Assembly (NCBI GenBank): GCA_951812805.1
Contig: CATOSZ010000003.1
Span: 884,557 to 948,556, forward strand
Length of the DNA: 64,000 bases
Direction: 5' to 3'
Origin: an uncultured Alphaproteobacteria bacterium
GTDB lineage: Bacteria; Pseudomonadota; Alphaproteobacteria; GCA-2731375
Shown one piece after another: positions 8,507-17,948 of the stretch; within the stretch, counting starts at the first letter, position 1; each line of letters begins with the position of its first letter. A program made the position numbers and the translations under genes. The notes under the pieces are model-generated. The model was not told the DNA's origin. It ran no database searches and worked only from the letters and a program-made list of their open reading frames with translations.

Positions 8507-9856
8507 CTACTTGTTGAAACGCTTGTAGATCCGCGTCATCTGTTTTTCCAGCTTCTTGATGGCTTCCTCGGGGGTCGCCTTGCCGGTGGCGGCAGCGGCG
8601 GCCGCGTCGGGCAACAGATACTGGTCCCAGATCGTCTGCGCGGCCGCGGTCGGCACGCCCGGCCACCCCAGCGCATGGGTGTACCAGCCGATGAACGGCG
8701 CGAAGTAGTACTTGGAGTTCGACGCATAGAGCGGATGCAAGGCGTTGCTCTTCAGCAGCGGCTGGTTGTAGCCGGCACTGGCCTGCAGATGCTTCTCCGC
8801 GTTCGCCGGGGCGAAGTGGTACTCCAGGAACTTCTTGGCGATGTCGACGTTCTTGGAGAATTTCCAGATGCCGACCGACTGATGCGCCGCGGCCATGTGA
8901 CGGCCGGCCGGGCCCTTCGGCGGCATGATGTGGTTGATCACCTGATGCACCGGACGATCGGTGCCCTGGATCAACGCTTCGTCCCTGACCGCCGAGCGAT
9001 AGGCGCTCACCGGGTTGAGGATCATCGAGCACTTGCCAGACGCCAGGCAGACGTTGTTGTTGCGGTCGTCCCAGGCGAGCACTTCCGGCTGCATCGCGTC
9101 CTTGTAGAGCGAGGCGACGAACTTCATGCAGTCGATTGCTTCCTTGGAGTTGATGGCGACGGTCTTGCTGTCCGCCTCAACCATCTTGCCGCCCCACGAC
9201 CACAGCATGCCGCGCAGGATCCAGTTGCTGTCGGCGCCGTGGCTGAGCTGGATGCCGACCGGATGGCCCTTGGCCTTCAGCTTGGTGCCGATGCGCAGGA
9301 CATCGTCCCAGGTGTCGGGCAGGTTCTCGCCGATTTCCGCCACGAGGTCGGTGCGGATCGCGATCGGGAACGAGATGAAGTACCAGGGAATGGTCTTCTG
9401 CGAACCGTCACGGCCCTTGCCAAACTCGTTGTTGGTCCAACCACCGCCGGCGGCGCCGATCTTCTCGTAGATGTCGTCGACGTTGACGAGATGCTTGGAA
9501 TAGAGATGCGCGTTGCCGTCGCGGGTCGAGATGATGTCGTGACCCTTCTGGCCCTGCACTTCGCCGGCCAGAACGGCGGGAAGCTGCAGATGCGCGACCC
9601 GGTCAAAGCGGACCTTGACGCCCTCGGCCTTGCCGAATTCTTCGAGCTGGCGCTTCAACTCCGCATCGGCCGCCGGCACGAAGTGGGAGTTGACCAGCAT
9701 CTTGAGCTCGCGCTCCTGGCCGACCGCGGGTGCGACACCCGTGGCGAGGATACCGGCGAGACCGCCGGTGACGGCCGCGGTCCCCTTCAGGAACCCGCGC
9801 CGGCTGCTATCCGATCCCAGCAGCTCGGTACCCGGTCCGTTCTTTGACTTGGTCAT
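8507..9856 (-). CDS. Extracellular solute-binding protein, Tat-exported
   Basis: The 449-residue periplasmic binding protein (family 1, sugar-type) captures the substrate of the downstream permeases. It has a twin-arginine signal, SSRRGFLKG, followed by a hydrophobic Ala/Gly stretch and cleavage near VGQE. I chose ATG 9856 because GGGAGG lies seven bases upstream; an upstream ATG at 9883 has no such site. Export by the Tat route suggests folding before export. The operon order (binding protein, MalF, MalG, ATPase) is classical. Ligand is unknown; the nearby enolase-superfamily dehydratase hints at a sugar acid or polyol. Confidence 0.88.
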   Translation of the reverse strand: MTKSKNGPGTELLGSDSSRRGFLKGTAAVTGGLAGILATGVAPAVGQERELKMLVNSHFVPAADAELKRQLEEFGKAEGVKVRFDRVAHLQLPAVLAGEVQGQKGHDIISTRDGNAHLYSKHLVNVDDIYEKIGAAGGGWTNNEFGKGRDGSQKTIPWYFISFPIAIRTDLVAEIGENLPDTWDDVLRIGTKLKAKGHPVGIQLSHGADSNWILRGMLWSWGGKMVEADSKTVAINSKEAIDCMKFVASLYKDAMQPEVLAWDDRNNNVCLASGKCSMILNPVSAYRSAVRDEALIQGTDRPVHQVINHIMPPKGPAGRHMAAAHQSVGIWKFSKNVDIAKKFLEYHFAPANAEKHLQASAGYNQPLLKSNALHPLYASNSKYYFAPFIGWYTHALGWPGVPTAAAQTIWDQYLLPDAAAAAATGKATPEEAIKKLEKQMTRIYKRFNK

Positions 9857-9908
9857 CTGGTGCCTCCCTTTTTGACCCAACATTGGTTCCGTTTCGACAA
9901 TTCGTCCG

Positions 9909-10718
9909 TCAGCTGCCGTGATCCACGGCCAGCCAGTAATCCACGTTCAGGCGCCAGAGCAACGTGTCGTGCTCGCGCTCGAAACATTGCCGCAGGCGAT
10001 CGAACTGCCCGAGGTCCGTGCGCACCTCGCAGACCGCCAGCAGGTCTTCCGCCGCCGCCTGCTCCGCGTCACTCAACCCGGCCTTGCGAACCCGGGCCCG
10101 CGCGTCATCGAGGAACTGGCGCCGCGATTCCACCGGCAGCTGGCGTTTCTCCGGCAAGCGGTTGCCCATCTTCTGCAACCAGCGCGCCGCGCCGAGATTA
10201 ACCGGATCGCTTTCGACCACGCGGGTGCCGACGCGGCGCAGCACGCTCTGCACGACGGCGACCTCGCTCTCGGTGATCGGGTTGGGATCGTTCGCCTCGG
10301 CCTCCGGCAGCAGGGTCACGTCGCGCCCGACCTCGATCGTGATCGAGGCGAGGCCGAGTTCCGCCATGCGGCTGGCCGGCAGCGAGAGTTTGACGGCCAG
10401 CTGGCGCCGCGCGCTCTGGATCGCCAGTTCCTCACCCGCGTCCAGCTCGACCCGGCTGCCGTCGGGGCGGATCCCGACCAGGCGGACCTGATCGGTCGGC
10501 GCGAAGCCATAGGCATGTCCGGTGGCGGGCATCCCCCGCTCCTGCTGCAGGCAGAAGGCGGTGAGAGTGACGGCGCAGGCGCCGTCGTGGCATTGGAATT
10601 GCACTTCACCCGCGCTGTCGATCAACGCCAGCGCCTGCGGCGCGGCGGATGCGGCATGGTGTGACGCGGACGCAAACATGAACACAGCGGCGGCCGTCGC
10701 CAGCGTGATGGATTTCAT
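9909..10718 (-). CDS. Secreted protein of unknown function
   Basis: This 269-residue protein has a clear signal peptide (residues 1-25, ending SAAPQA). The mature N-terminal half is rich in beta-type segments and holds two cysteines close together (QFQCHDGACAV) plus a third soon after. The C-terminal half is helical and charged, with an NPITESEV stretch between. No motif identifies a function. It lies 50 bases upstream of the binding-protein gene on the same strand, so it may be expressed with the importer, and it is divergent from the dehydratase gene. Confidence 0.6.
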   Translation of the reverse strand: MKSITLATAAAVFMFASASHHAASAAPQALALIDSAGEVQFQCHDGACAVTLTAFCLQQERGMPATGHAYGFAPTDQVRLVGIRPDGSRVELDAGEELAIQSARRQLAVKLSLPASRMAELGLASITIEVGRDVTLLPEAEANDPNPITESEVAVVQSVLRRVGTRVVESDPVNLGAARWLQKMGNRLPEKRQLPVESRRQFLDDARARVRKAGLSDAEQAAAEDLLAVCEVRTDLGQFDRLRQCFEREHDTLLWRLNVDYWLAVDHGS

Positions 10719-10887
10719 GACCCTCAGCCCTCCCTGCCGTGGGTTGCCCCCGCGAAACCGGTCGCACCGCGGGGTACACCCCAGGTTTCATGTTTAATGG
10801 TGGCACGCGCGGCGGCAGGCGGTCAACGCCCGAACCGAATTTCCGTTAGAATTGACACCGACCCCGAGCCGAGGAGGAGTGCCCGTC

Positions 10888-12057
10888 ATGAAGATCACCG
10901 CCGTCCGCGCCATCCCCATGTCCGATCCCATCCCCGAGGAAAAGCGCCACCGCACCGACCTCGGCATGAAGGTAAAGACCGACGCCATGCTGCTCGAGGT
11001 CGAGGCCGACAACGGCCTTGTCGGCATCGGCGCCGCGCTCGGCCAGCCCGCCGTCGTGCAGGCGATCGTCGATCACGACCTGGCACCCGAACTGCTGGGC
11101 GAGGATCCGATCTATACCGAGCGGCTGTGGGAGAAGATGTATTCCGGCTCGCGCGCCACGCCGGCCTTGGCGACCGGCGTCAGCCAGCCGGTCGACAGCC
11201 GCCGGCGCGGTGTCACCCTGGAGGCGATCAGCGGCCTCGACATCGCGCTCTGGGACCTGAAGGCGCGGGCCTGGGGGGTGCCGGTCTATCAGGCGCTCGG
11301 TGCCGCGCGCGATTCGATTCGCGCCTACGCCAGCGGCGGCTGGGCGCCCGGCGAGGAGGCGGAGGCGGAACTCGGCGGCTATGCGGCCAAGGGCTTCGGC
11401 GCGGTGAAGATGCGCGTCGTCGGCCGCGACGGCTTTTCGGTGGAGAACGCACGCCGGCGCATCGCCGCGGCCCGGCGCGGCATCGGGCCCGACGTCGAAT
11501 TGATGATCGACGCGCACGGCTGCCTCTCCGTCGCGACGGCGATCCGCGTCGCCGCCGAAGTGGAAGGGCACGACATCGCCTGGTTCGAGGAGCCGGTATC
11601 GCCCGACGACCACGCCGGCCTCGCGCGGGTGCGCGACAACGTGAACATGCCGGTCGCTACCGGCGAGCGGGAATTCACCCGCTACGACTTCCAGAGCCTG
11701 CTTGACCACGAGGCCATGGACATCGCGCAACCCGACATCGCGCGGGCCGGCGGCTTCACCGAGATCCGCCGCATCGCCGCCATGGCCTCGGCCCGCGGCA
11801 TCCGCGTCGCGCCGCACGCCTGGGGCAGCGCCGTGCTCTTCGCCGCCTCCATCCACCTCGCCATGGCGACCCCCAACTGCCATATCCTGGAGGTGAGCCA
11901 GGCCCACATGCCGATGCTGAACGAGCTGTTCCAGGAGGACTTCGACATCCGCGACGGCATCGTCCACGCCCCCGACCGCCCGGGGCTCGGCTATACCCTG
12001 CGCGAGGACACCTTCGAACGGTTCAAGTATCTCCCGGGGCCGGAATTCGAATGGTGA
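10888..12057 (+). CDS. Enolase-superfamily sugar-acid dehydratase or racemase
   Basis: The 389-residue protein has the mandelate racemase/muconate lactonizing enzyme architecture. Expected metal ligands are Asp in LMIDAHG, Glu in WFEEPVSPDD and Glu in VATGEREF. The acid/base residues are a K-x-R in VKMRV on the second barrel strand and a His-Asp pair (APHAWGS with QPDIARAGG), which places it in the mandelate racemase subgroup. It probably dehydrates a sugar acid. ATG 10888 follows GAGGAGGAG (10871-10879). It is divergent from the secreted-protein gene and convergent with the methyltransferase, with a 13-base gap. Confidence 0.85.
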   Translation: MKITAVRAIPMSDPIPEEKRHRTDLGMKVKTDAMLLEVEADNGLVGIGAALGQPAVVQAIVDHDLAPELLGEDPIYTERLWEKMYSGSRATPALATGVSQPVDSRRRGVTLEAISGLDIALWDLKARAWGVPVYQALGAARDSIRAYASGGWAPGEEAEAELGGYAAKGFGAVKMRVVGRDGFSVENARRRIAAARRGIGPDVELMIDAHGCLSVATAIRVAAEVEGHDIAWFEEPVSPDDHAGLARVRDNVNMPVATGEREFTRYDFQSLLDHEAMDIAQPDIARAGGFTEIRRIAAMASARGIRVAPHAWGSAVLFAASIHLAMATPNCHILEVSQAHMPMLNELFQEDFDIRDGIVHAPDRPGLGYTLREDTFERFKYLPGPEFEW

Positions 12058-12070
12058 GTGGTGATGGCAC

Positions 12071-13720
12071 CTAAGCCTTGCGACACCAGAACAGGTACAT
12101 GCCCGCGAACGTACGGGGATGGGCCTGTTCGAAACCCCACCAATGCTCGAGCGTGCCGGGCAGCGCGTCCTCGGGAAAGGCCTCGCCATAGGCCCGCCGG
12201 CTGTCGTCGGACAGGCGGAAGCCGTGAAAGTCGAGGCCGTTGGCGGCCAGGAAAGCGTCGATTTCGGGAATCGTGCACACCTGTTCGCTGACGTGCAGGG
12301 CGAGGTCGCGAAAGCCGCTTTTGGTGAAAAAGTCCACGGATGTCGCAAGCGCGGCCGCGTCCCCGTCGGACTCGCGACGAGTCAAGACCCGGCGGTAGGC
12401 GCGCAACGCCGCGTCATCCGCATCCCCACCCGGCCACGCCGGATCGTCCGACAGCCGATGAATGGCGCCGCGCGCGAGCGCACTGTAAAGCCCGACCAGC
12501 ATCAGCCCGCCGGGGCGGAGGCGGTCGAGCAGCGCGCGCCAGCCCGCGAACGGGTCCGCCATGTGATGCAGGACGCCGACGCATTCGATCACCTCGAAGG
12601 GACCGACGGAATCATCCAGGCCCAGGATATCGCCGACGGCGAAACGCAAGTTCTCAACACCCAGCGCCTCGGCCATGCGAGCGCCGTAGGCGAGGCTCGG
12701 CGCGCTGACGTCGATCGCCAGCACAGTGGCTTCAGCGCCATGGCCCAGCGCCGCCTGTATGGCCTGGCGACCGGTTCCGGCGCCCGCGACCAGAACGTCG
12801 TATGGCGCTTCCAGAAGCTTCAGGTCATCGGTGGAGAAATGATCCGCCAGTCCGTCCCTGGCGCTTCCGCTGTGCGGGGCTTGCAAGCTCAGCCAGCGGG
12901 GGTAGGGATCGTTTTCATATTGATCGGCGACGCGGCGGGACGTGTCGTCGGTGACCGGCGTCAATTCGGGCAGGCGGTCGCGCCATGCGGCCTCCGCACG
13001 GCGGGCCGCCAGCTCGTCACGCAGCACCGCGCGCAGGGCCCGCGGCGATACCCGGTCGGTGGCCCGCGCCTCGTCGCGCAACGTTTCATGAACCGGGCGG
13101 TAGAGGGATCGCAGCAGCAACGCGCCGCCCGCCGCCGCATCCCCCGCGATCAACGCGTCGATATCCACGTCCAGGTGGATCAGGCGCTCCGTTTCGTCGG
13201 GCTGGACGAAGAAGACGTGCTCGTTGTTCAGGCACTGGCGAAGCAGCACGCAGGCGAATTCATAGACCGGCCGCGCCAGCGGCGCCGACGACAGCAACAA
13301 CTGCCGGCGGAACGCCGTCAGCAGCTCTTCGATTTCGATATCGGTGACGACGCCATGGACCAGCGCGGCCGCGAAAAGCCTCTCGCGCAGCAGCCGTGCG
13401 CCCTTGCGCAGCAACGATGCCGCCGCCGCGTCCCAGCCCTCGCCCCGACCCCGCGCGATCACGTCGGCGAGGGGTGGGCGCGATTTCAGATAGGCGATCG
13501 TCCCCTCGCTCAAGGCCTGCCGGTCGACGGTGGCAAAACCGAAGGCGGCTTCCAAACCACGCGGCGACAGCTCGGTTTCGGCATTGAATTCGTAGCGCTG
13601 CATCAAGGCGGCGAGCAGACGCGCCGCCTCCGGATAGTCGGGCCGGGATGCCAAGGCCTGCGATACCCGCCGGGCGGCATCCGCCGCCTCGCTCCCTGTC
13701 AATGACGTAGTCGCTTCCAT
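12071..13720 (-). CDS. Class I SAM methyltransferase with helical N-terminal domain
   Basis: The 549-residue protein has an all-helical N-terminal half (residues 1-~260, including CLNNEHVFF and two further helical blocks). This is the kind of region that precedes the methyltransferase domain in TPR-methyltransferase fusions. The C-terminal half starts with DQYENDPYPRW and has the SAM-binding motif VLVAGAGTGRQ, acidic AIDVSAPSL and GVLHHMADP. The core resembles the second methyltransferase at 18795-20068, so the two are likely paralogues. It follows the reductase gene by 21 bases in the same operon. The acceptor substrate is unknown. Confidence 0.75.
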   Translation of the reverse strand: MEATTSLTGSEAADAARRVSQALASRPDYPEAARLLAALMQRYEFNAETELSPRGLEAAFGFATVDRQALSEGTIAYLKSRPPLADVIARGRGEGWDAAAASLLRKGARLLRERLFAAALVHGVVTDIEIEELLTAFRRQLLLSSAPLARPVYEFACVLLRQCLNNEHVFFVQPDETERLIHLDVDIDALIAGDAAAGGALLLRSLYRPVHETLRDEARATDRVSPRALRAVLRDELAARRAEAAWRDRLPELTPVTDDTSRRVADQYENDPYPRWLSLQAPHSGSARDGLADHFSTDDLKLLEAPYDVLVAGAGTGRQAIQAALGHGAEATVLAIDVSAPSLAYGARMAEALGVENLRFAVGDILGLDDSVGPFEVIECVGVLHHMADPFAGWRALLDRLRPGGLMLVGLYSALARGAIHRLSDDPAWPGGDADDAALRAYRRVLTRRESDGDAAALATSVDFFTKSGFRDLALHVSEQVCTIPEIDAFLAANGLDFHGFRLSDDSRRAYGEAFPEDALPGTLEHWWGFEQAHPRTFAGMYLFWCRKA

Positions 13721-13741
13721 GACGCCCCGTCTCCCCGCGCC

Positions 13742-14710
13742 TCACGCGCTCGGGAGAAACCGCTCGGCATGGATCCGAGCTTCCGGCACGCCACGGGCGA
13801 CGAGGTCGGCCCGGGCGGCGTCGATCATCGCGGGCGGACCGCAGAGATAGGCCTCGACCTCGCCCGACGGCGAAAGCGCGTCGGCGATCAGGTCGGTAAC
13901 CCGCCCGGTGTGACCCCTCCAGCCGGGCGGTGGATCCTCGAGCGCCAGGCGAACCTCGGCGCCGGTCCGCGCGAGGATGTCTTCGCCAAAGAGGTCGTCC
14001 CGTCGTCGGGCCCCGACCAGAACCGTCGCCGGTCCCACTCGTCCGTCGAGCATCGCCAGCAGCGGCGCCAGGCCCGTACCGCCGGCGACCATCAACACGG
14101 GACGCGGGCCGGCGCGAAGGTGGAACTGGCCAAGCGGTGCTGTGAGACGAAGCCGGTCGCCCGCCCGGGCCGGACCCGCCAGCCACTCGCTCATCAGCCC
14201 GCCCTCCAGGTGGCGAACATAGAATTCGAGATCGCCGCCCGGCGGGCTGGCGAAGGAGTAGGCGCGCGCGCCGCCGTCCGCAAGCTCGATCCGGGCGTAT
14301 TGCCCGGCGAGGTAGTCGATCGGCGCCTCGGGCCGCAGCACCAGGCGATGCAGGCTGGCCGCCACCCTGTCGACCGCGACCACCTCGGCCGCGACGGGCG
14401 CCGCCGGCGGCAAGTCCAGCGCCTCCAGCCCATAGGGCAGCTCGACCACACCGTCGCTCAACATCACCGTCTGGCAGAGCAGGACGCCGCCCGCCGCCGC
14501 CTCGTCATCCGGCAAGGCCTCGTCGCTATAGTCGCCCGGGAGATAGTCGCCGGTGCTGCACCGCGCCTTGCAGGTGGCACAGGCCCCCTCGCGGCAATCG
14601 GTCAGGATATCGATGCCCTGGCGCTGGGCGGCCTGATGGACGGTCTCGAAGGGCTCCGCCTCGATCCGGCGCACCGCATCGTCGGCGAAAATGAGGGTCA
14701 GGGTCGCCAT
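13742..14710 (-). CDS. 2Fe-2S/flavin oxidoreductase, dioxygenase-reductase type
   Basis: The 322-residue electron-transfer protein has an N-terminal plant-type 2Fe-2S ferredoxin domain (residues ~1-95, cysteines in DCREGACATCKARC and LLCQT). An FAD-binding domain follows (ARAYSFASPP), then an NAD(P)H domain (LMVAGGTGLAPL, YLCGPPAMI). This is the BenC/phenol-hydroxylase-reductase layout. No oxygenase gene is adjacent, which is odd, because these proteins normally serve a Rieske or diiron oxygenase. The coupled downstream gene is a methyltransferase, so it may serve an oxygenase elsewhere or a methyltransferase-linked reaction. Confidence 0.85.
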   Translation of the reverse strand: MATLTLIFADDAVRRIEAEPFETVHQAAQRQGIDILTDCREGACATCKARCSTGDYLPGDYSDEALPDDEAAAGGVLLCQTVMLSDGVVELPYGLEALDLPPAAPVAAEVVAVDRVAASLHRLVLRPEAPIDYLAGQYARIELADGGARAYSFASPPGGDLEFYVRHLEGGLMSEWLAGPARAGDRLRLTAPLGQFHLRAGPRPVLMVAGGTGLAPLLAMLDGRVGPATVLVGARRRDDLFGEDILARTGAEVRLALEDPPPGWRGHTGRVTDLIADALSPSGEVEAYLCGPPAMIDAARADLVARGVPEARIHAERFLPSA

Positions 14711-14758
14711 GGTCGGGTGGCGCGGTCGACGCCCCGTATGGCCAATCCCGACACGGGG

Positions 14759-15409
14759 TCAGGCAGGCGTCTCGGTCTCTTCTTCGGAAGCGGCCTCGCC
14801 CACCGATTCTTCGCCCGCGGCCTCTTCCCCATGGGCCTCTTCAGAGGCTTCCGCCTCGTCGTCCGCAGGCTCGAACAGGGCCTCGGCCTCACTCTCCAGC
14901 TCGTCGAGCTCGTCCTGGTCGGGATCGTCGAAGAAGATGCCGGCTTCCTGCCGCTCCGCCTCTTCGACGGTGCGGGCAACGTTGGCCTCGACGGTGATCG
15001 TCACTTCCGGGTGCAACATGACGCGAACCGGGTGCAGGCCCAACGTCTTGATCGGCCGGTCCAGCACGACCTGGCGCCGTTCGACGTTGTAGCCGCCCTC
15101 GATCAGCCCCTCGGCGATGTCGCGGGCACTGACCGAGCCGTAGAGTTGGCCCATGTCGCTCGCCTGGCGGACCAGCACGACCTTGGCGCCGTCCATCCGC
15201 ATGCCGACGCTTTCCGCCTCGCCGCGCCGTTCCAGGTTGCTCGCCTCGAGATCGACTCGTTCGGTCTCGAAGCGTTCCAGGTTCGCCTTGGTGGCGCGAA
15301 GCGCGCGGCCCGTCGGCAGCAGGAAGTTGCGCGCGAAGCCGGTCTTCACCGAGACGACGTCGCCCATCTGACCGAGCTTTTCGATCCGCTCCAGCAGGAT
15401 GACATCCAT
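14759..15409 (-). CDS. rplI: 50S ribosomal protein L9
   Basis: L9 binds 23S rRNA with its N-terminal domain. The start [17 protein letters not shown] and the GFARNFLLP segment are diagnostic. At 216 residues it is longer than the usual ~150 because of an acidic Glu/Ala-rich tail from about residue 165, as seen in several alphaproteobacteria. It is the last gene of the rpsF-rpsR-DUF2232-rplI operon, 13 bases after the DUF2232 gene. Confidence 0.96.
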   Translation of the reverse strand: MDVILLERIEKLGQMGDVVSVKTGFARNFLLPTGRALRATKANLERFETERVDLEASNLERRGEAESVGMRMDGAKVVLVRQASDMGQLYGSVSARDIAEGLIEGGYNVERRQVVLDRPIKTLGLHPVRVMLHPEVTITVEANVARTVEEAERQEAGIFFDDPDQDELDELESEAEALFEPADDEAEASEEAHGEEAAGEESVGEAASEEETETPA

Positions 15410-15422
15410 TGTCTTCGTCCTC

Positions 15423-16355
15423 CTAAGGCCCGCGCCAGCCCATCCGGGCGCGCAGGCCGAAAAACTGTTCCGCCAATCCGACCGCGACGAGACCGAGCAC
15501 CGCCGGAAAGACGATCATCACCATGACGGCCAACATCACGTAGAAGCCGACGAGCCCGAAGGGCGCGGCCGGTCGCGCGGCGTAAAACACGTGCACGACC
15601 GCGAGGCCGAGGAGGAAATACGCGAGCCCGCAGATGAAAGCAAGCGTCAGGGCTGGAATTCTGATCGACTCGACGAAGCCCGCCGCCAGGATCGTCGCGA
15701 CGAAGACGAAGGCGAGCCATTGCGGCAGCACGATCGCATCGAAGCGCGGCGAGGGACGCAGCGCCCGACCGGTCCGGTTGAGGATCCGCTGCGAGAGGCC
15801 GGCGTTCAGAACGACCTGCAGCATGATCGCAATGCAGGCCAGGCCCGGAACGAAGACCATGCGCGCGGCCAACATCTCCTCCAGCTCCGGCGGCAGCGGC
15901 TCTTCGGCCCCCTCCAGCAACTGCCGAAGGCCGTCTTGCAGGATCTGGCCCAAGCCATCGCCGGTCACGGCGAGAAAGACCCAGAGAGCGAGGAAGGCGA
16001 GCGCGATGTATCCCGTCAGCCAGAGCAGCAGGCCGCCCGGCGGATACCACTCGATGGCACCACTCGCGTCGCTGCGCGAGAGCATGGCCTGGCGGGTCAG
16101 GATCAGGGTCGGCAGCATGAGCTGCACGAGGAAGGCGATCCCGACCTCGGGTCCGCCGAAGAAGCCGCTGGCGAGCGTGCCGACGAGACCGGCGACGAAG
16201 GCCGGCGTCAGCCCCAGGCCGAAGCCGACGAGGAACAACGGCATCGAGGCGAACGGCGAGACGGCGAGCGCCAGCGTCACCGAAATGTCGAGGCTCAAGA
16301 TGAGGACGGCGCTCAGCAGACCTGCGGCGACCGATAAGGGGAGCCATGCGGTCAT
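15423..16355 (-). CDS. DUF2232 multispanning membrane protein
   Basis: The 310-residue protein has about eight hydrophobic helices and an acidic loop near residues 140-165. It matches DUF2232 by composition and above all by position: in alphaproteobacteria this family lies between rpsR and rplI. Its function is not known. A transporter-like role has been suggested for related families, but nothing here proves it. The gap to rpsR is about 50 bases. Confidence 0.85.
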   Translation of the reverse strand: MTAWLPLSVAAGLLSAVLILSLDISVTLALAVSPFASMPLFLVGFGLGLTPAFVAGLVGTLASGFFGGPEVGIAFLVQLMLPTLILTRQAMLSRSDASGAIEWYPPGGLLLWLTGYIALAFLALWVFLAVTGDGLGQILQDGLRQLLEGAEEPLPPELEEMLAARMVFVPGLACIAIMLQVVLNAGLSQRILNRTGRALRPSPRFDAIVLPQWLAFVFVATILAAGFVESIRIPALTLAFICGLAYFLLGLAVVHVFYAARPAAPFGLVGFYVMLAVMVMIVFPAVLGLVAVGLAEQFFGLRARMGWRGP

Positions 16356-16404
16356 GGGCCGCGCCTCCGCGTGGGCCGCGTCTCGGGGACGACGGCCCCG
16401 GCGG

Positions 16405-16662
16405 CTATTGTCCGACGAAGGGCAGCAGGGCCAGCTGGCGGGCCCGCTTGATCGCCCGGGCCAGTTCCCGCTGGCGCTTGGCCGAGACGGCGGTAATGCG
16501 GCTGGGGACGATCTTGCCGCGCTCCGAGACGAAGCGCTGCATGGTCTTCACGTCCTTGTAGTCGATCACCTGGGCGTTCGGCCCGCTGAAGGGACAGGTC
16601 TTGCGCCGGCGATGGAACGGCCGGCGAAGCGGCATCTGGCTGATTTTGATGTCTTGCGCCAT
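16405..16662 (-). CDS. rpsR: 30S ribosomal protein S18
   Basis: The 85-residue protein forms a heterodimer with S6 on 16S r[18 protein letters not shown] and the C-terminal [19 protein letters not shown] are diagnostic. Length is normal. It lies 18 bases after rpsF, in the standard operon. Confidence 0.96.
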   Translation of the reverse strand: MAQDIKISQMPLRRPFHRRRKTCPFSGPNAQVIDYKDVKTMQRFVSERGKIVPSRITAVSAKRQRELARAIKRARQLALLPFVGQ

Positions 16663-16680
16663 GGATTTTCTCCCCCGTCC

Positions 16681-17160
16681 CTACTCGCTCTTCGGAGCGT
16701 CGCCGTCGCGACTCTCCGGCCGGTCGCCGCGGTCGCGGTCACCCCGGTCCCGATCGCCGCGATCGCGATCACCCCGGTCCCGGTCGCCCCGGTCCCGGTC
16801 ACCGCGGCCCCGGTCGCGGCGCTGGCCGTCGCGGGCCGCGCGGGTCTGCATCATGATCGAGGGCTGGTCGTCCGACTGGTCGATGCGGATCGTCATATAG
16901 CGGATCACGTCCTCGTTGATCCGCAAATTGCGCTCCATCTCCGCGATCGCCGCCGAGGGTGCATCGAGATGCATCAGCACGTAGTGCCCCTTGCGGTTCT
17001 TCTTGATCCGATAGGCAAGGTTGCGCAGGCCCCAATATTCGTGCTTGGCGACGGTCCCGCCATTCTCGGTGATGATGGTCTGCAGGGACTCCGAAAGTCC
17101 CTCCACCTGCTGGGCGGAAATGTCCTGACGCGCGATCAACACGCTTTCGTAACTCGGCAT
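16681..17160 (-). CDS. rpsF: 30S ribosomal protein S6 with repeat tail
   Basis: S6 partners with S18. The start [15 protein letters not shown] at 17160 was chosen by family alignment and a GGGAGAACGAGAG purine stretch upstream; an in-frame extension to 17280 is spurious. [19 protein letters not shown] is diagnostic. The body ends near residue 105. A tail of five tandem GDRDR units (residues 120-144) and an acidic end bring it to 159 residues. Such charged tails vary between strains. Confidence 0.95.
   Translation of the reverse strand: MPSYESVLIARQDISAQQVEGLSESLQTIITENGGTVAKHEYWGLRNLAYRIKKNRKGHYVLMHLDAPSAAIAEMERNLRINEDVIRYMTIRIDQSDDQPSIMMQTRAARDGQRRDRGRGDRDRGDRDRGDRDRGDRDRGDRDRGDRPESRDGDAPKSE
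16729..16803 (-). repeat. Five tandem 15-bp units in the rpsF tail
   Basis: These bases encode GDRDR five times in a row. The units differ at synonymous positions (for example CGG/CGC/CGA arginine codons), so the peptide repeat is kept while the DNA has drifted. Confidence 0.8.
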
Positions 17161-17279
17161 GCGCTCTCGTTCTCCCGGTGCCGCATGAGCCTGGATTCGG
17201 CTGATAAATCGGCTGATTTCTCGCGTCGCGCAAGGGCCCGCGGTCGCGTTGCCGCCGGCCGGACGCCTCAGGGCGCGCA

Positions 17280-17307
17280 CTTATACATAATCGACCGGGC
17301 GGTGCAA
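17280..17307 (-). promoter_or_regulatory. Candidate promoter for the rpsF operon
   Basis: On the minus strand a -35 TTGCAC (17302-17307) and a -10 TATAAG (17280-17285) are separated by 16 bases. Transcription would start near 17273 and leave a leader of about 113 bases before rpsF, where the S6:S18 autoregulatory RNA commonly lies. I did not fold it. Confidence 0.55.
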
Positions 17308-17554
17308 GCGGTTATCGGCGGGGGAGCGCGGGCTCTCGATTGTCGTGCGCGCTGCGCGCTCCCGTGGACGATCCGTATCGCCCTTCCGATACCCCGGGTC
17401 GCGTGCCATCGGGCACCCTCGCTCGCCGTCCGCGACATCCCGCTCGTTCCCGTCGTCGGATACCGGTCTGCCGGCCAGCCAACGACGAAGGCCGAAGCGA
17501 TCCTCCGCGACTGCGAGCGTCGCCTGGAACCCCGCCGACACCGAAGTCTATCGG
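17308..17554. other. Intergenic region with one perfect inverted repeat
   Basis: No convincing gene lies here; the minus-strand frame at 17281-17541 lacks a family signature and a ribosome site. GGGAGCGCG (17322-17330) and CGCGCTCCC (17355-17363) can form a nine-pair stem with a 24-base loop, without a T-tract. It may separate the monooxygenase transcript from the rpsF promoter. Confidence 0.4.
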
Positions 17555-17896
17555 CTACTCCGGAAAGACGCTGTCTTCCGGTGCCTGGGCACGGTCCGTC
17601 AACCCGTAGTCGCGGATTACTTCGGCGACGCGCAGACGATAGTCGTCGAAGATTTCCGTTCGGCTCCTGGCCTGGACGGCTCTATGGCTCGGCACATTGC
17701 GAAACGCATCGGCACTCGCCTGGTCCCGCCAGAACGACAGGGCGAGGAACTTCCCGGGTTCGGTGAGACTCTCGAACCGTTCGATGGAGACGAAACCGTC
17801 TTGCTGTTCGAGCACCCTGGAGAGTTTCCCGGCGAGCTCCAGGTAGGTTTCACCCTTTTCGGCCTTCGGCCATGATTCGAAGATGACGACGATCAT
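17555..17896 (-). CDS. Antibiotic biosynthesis monooxygenase (ABM) domain protein
   Basis: The 113-residue single-domain protein has the ferredoxin-like ABM fold pattern: IVVIFESWPK, then GFVSIERFESLTEPGKFLAL and FWRDQASADAFR, followed by HRAVQARSR. Members are cofactor-free monooxygenases or heme-degrading enzymes, or uncharacterised. It is the last gene of a minus-strand run with an AraC regulator, methyltransferase and quinone oxidoreductase, which fits a role in handling a quinone or aromatic compound. Confidence 0.8.
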   Translation of the reverse strand: MIVVIFESWPKAEKGETYLELAGKLSRVLEQQDGFVSIERFESLTEPGKFLALSFWRDQASADAFRNVPSHRAVQARSRTEIFDDYRLRVAEVIRDYGLTDRAQAPEDSVFPE

Positions 17897-17948
17897 CGCT
17901 GGCTCCCATTCTCAATTCTGACGTAAGGCGACACCAGCCGCCCGAGTT

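Noticed and set aside
10771..10782. GGGGTACACCCC near-palindrome between the secreted-protein and dehydratase genes as an operator
   Set aside because: Too short and isolated to claim a regulator site without further copies.
17281..17541. 86-codon minus-strand frame upstream of rpsF
   Set aside because: No family, no ribosome site, Arg-rich shadow composition, and it covers the likely promoter.
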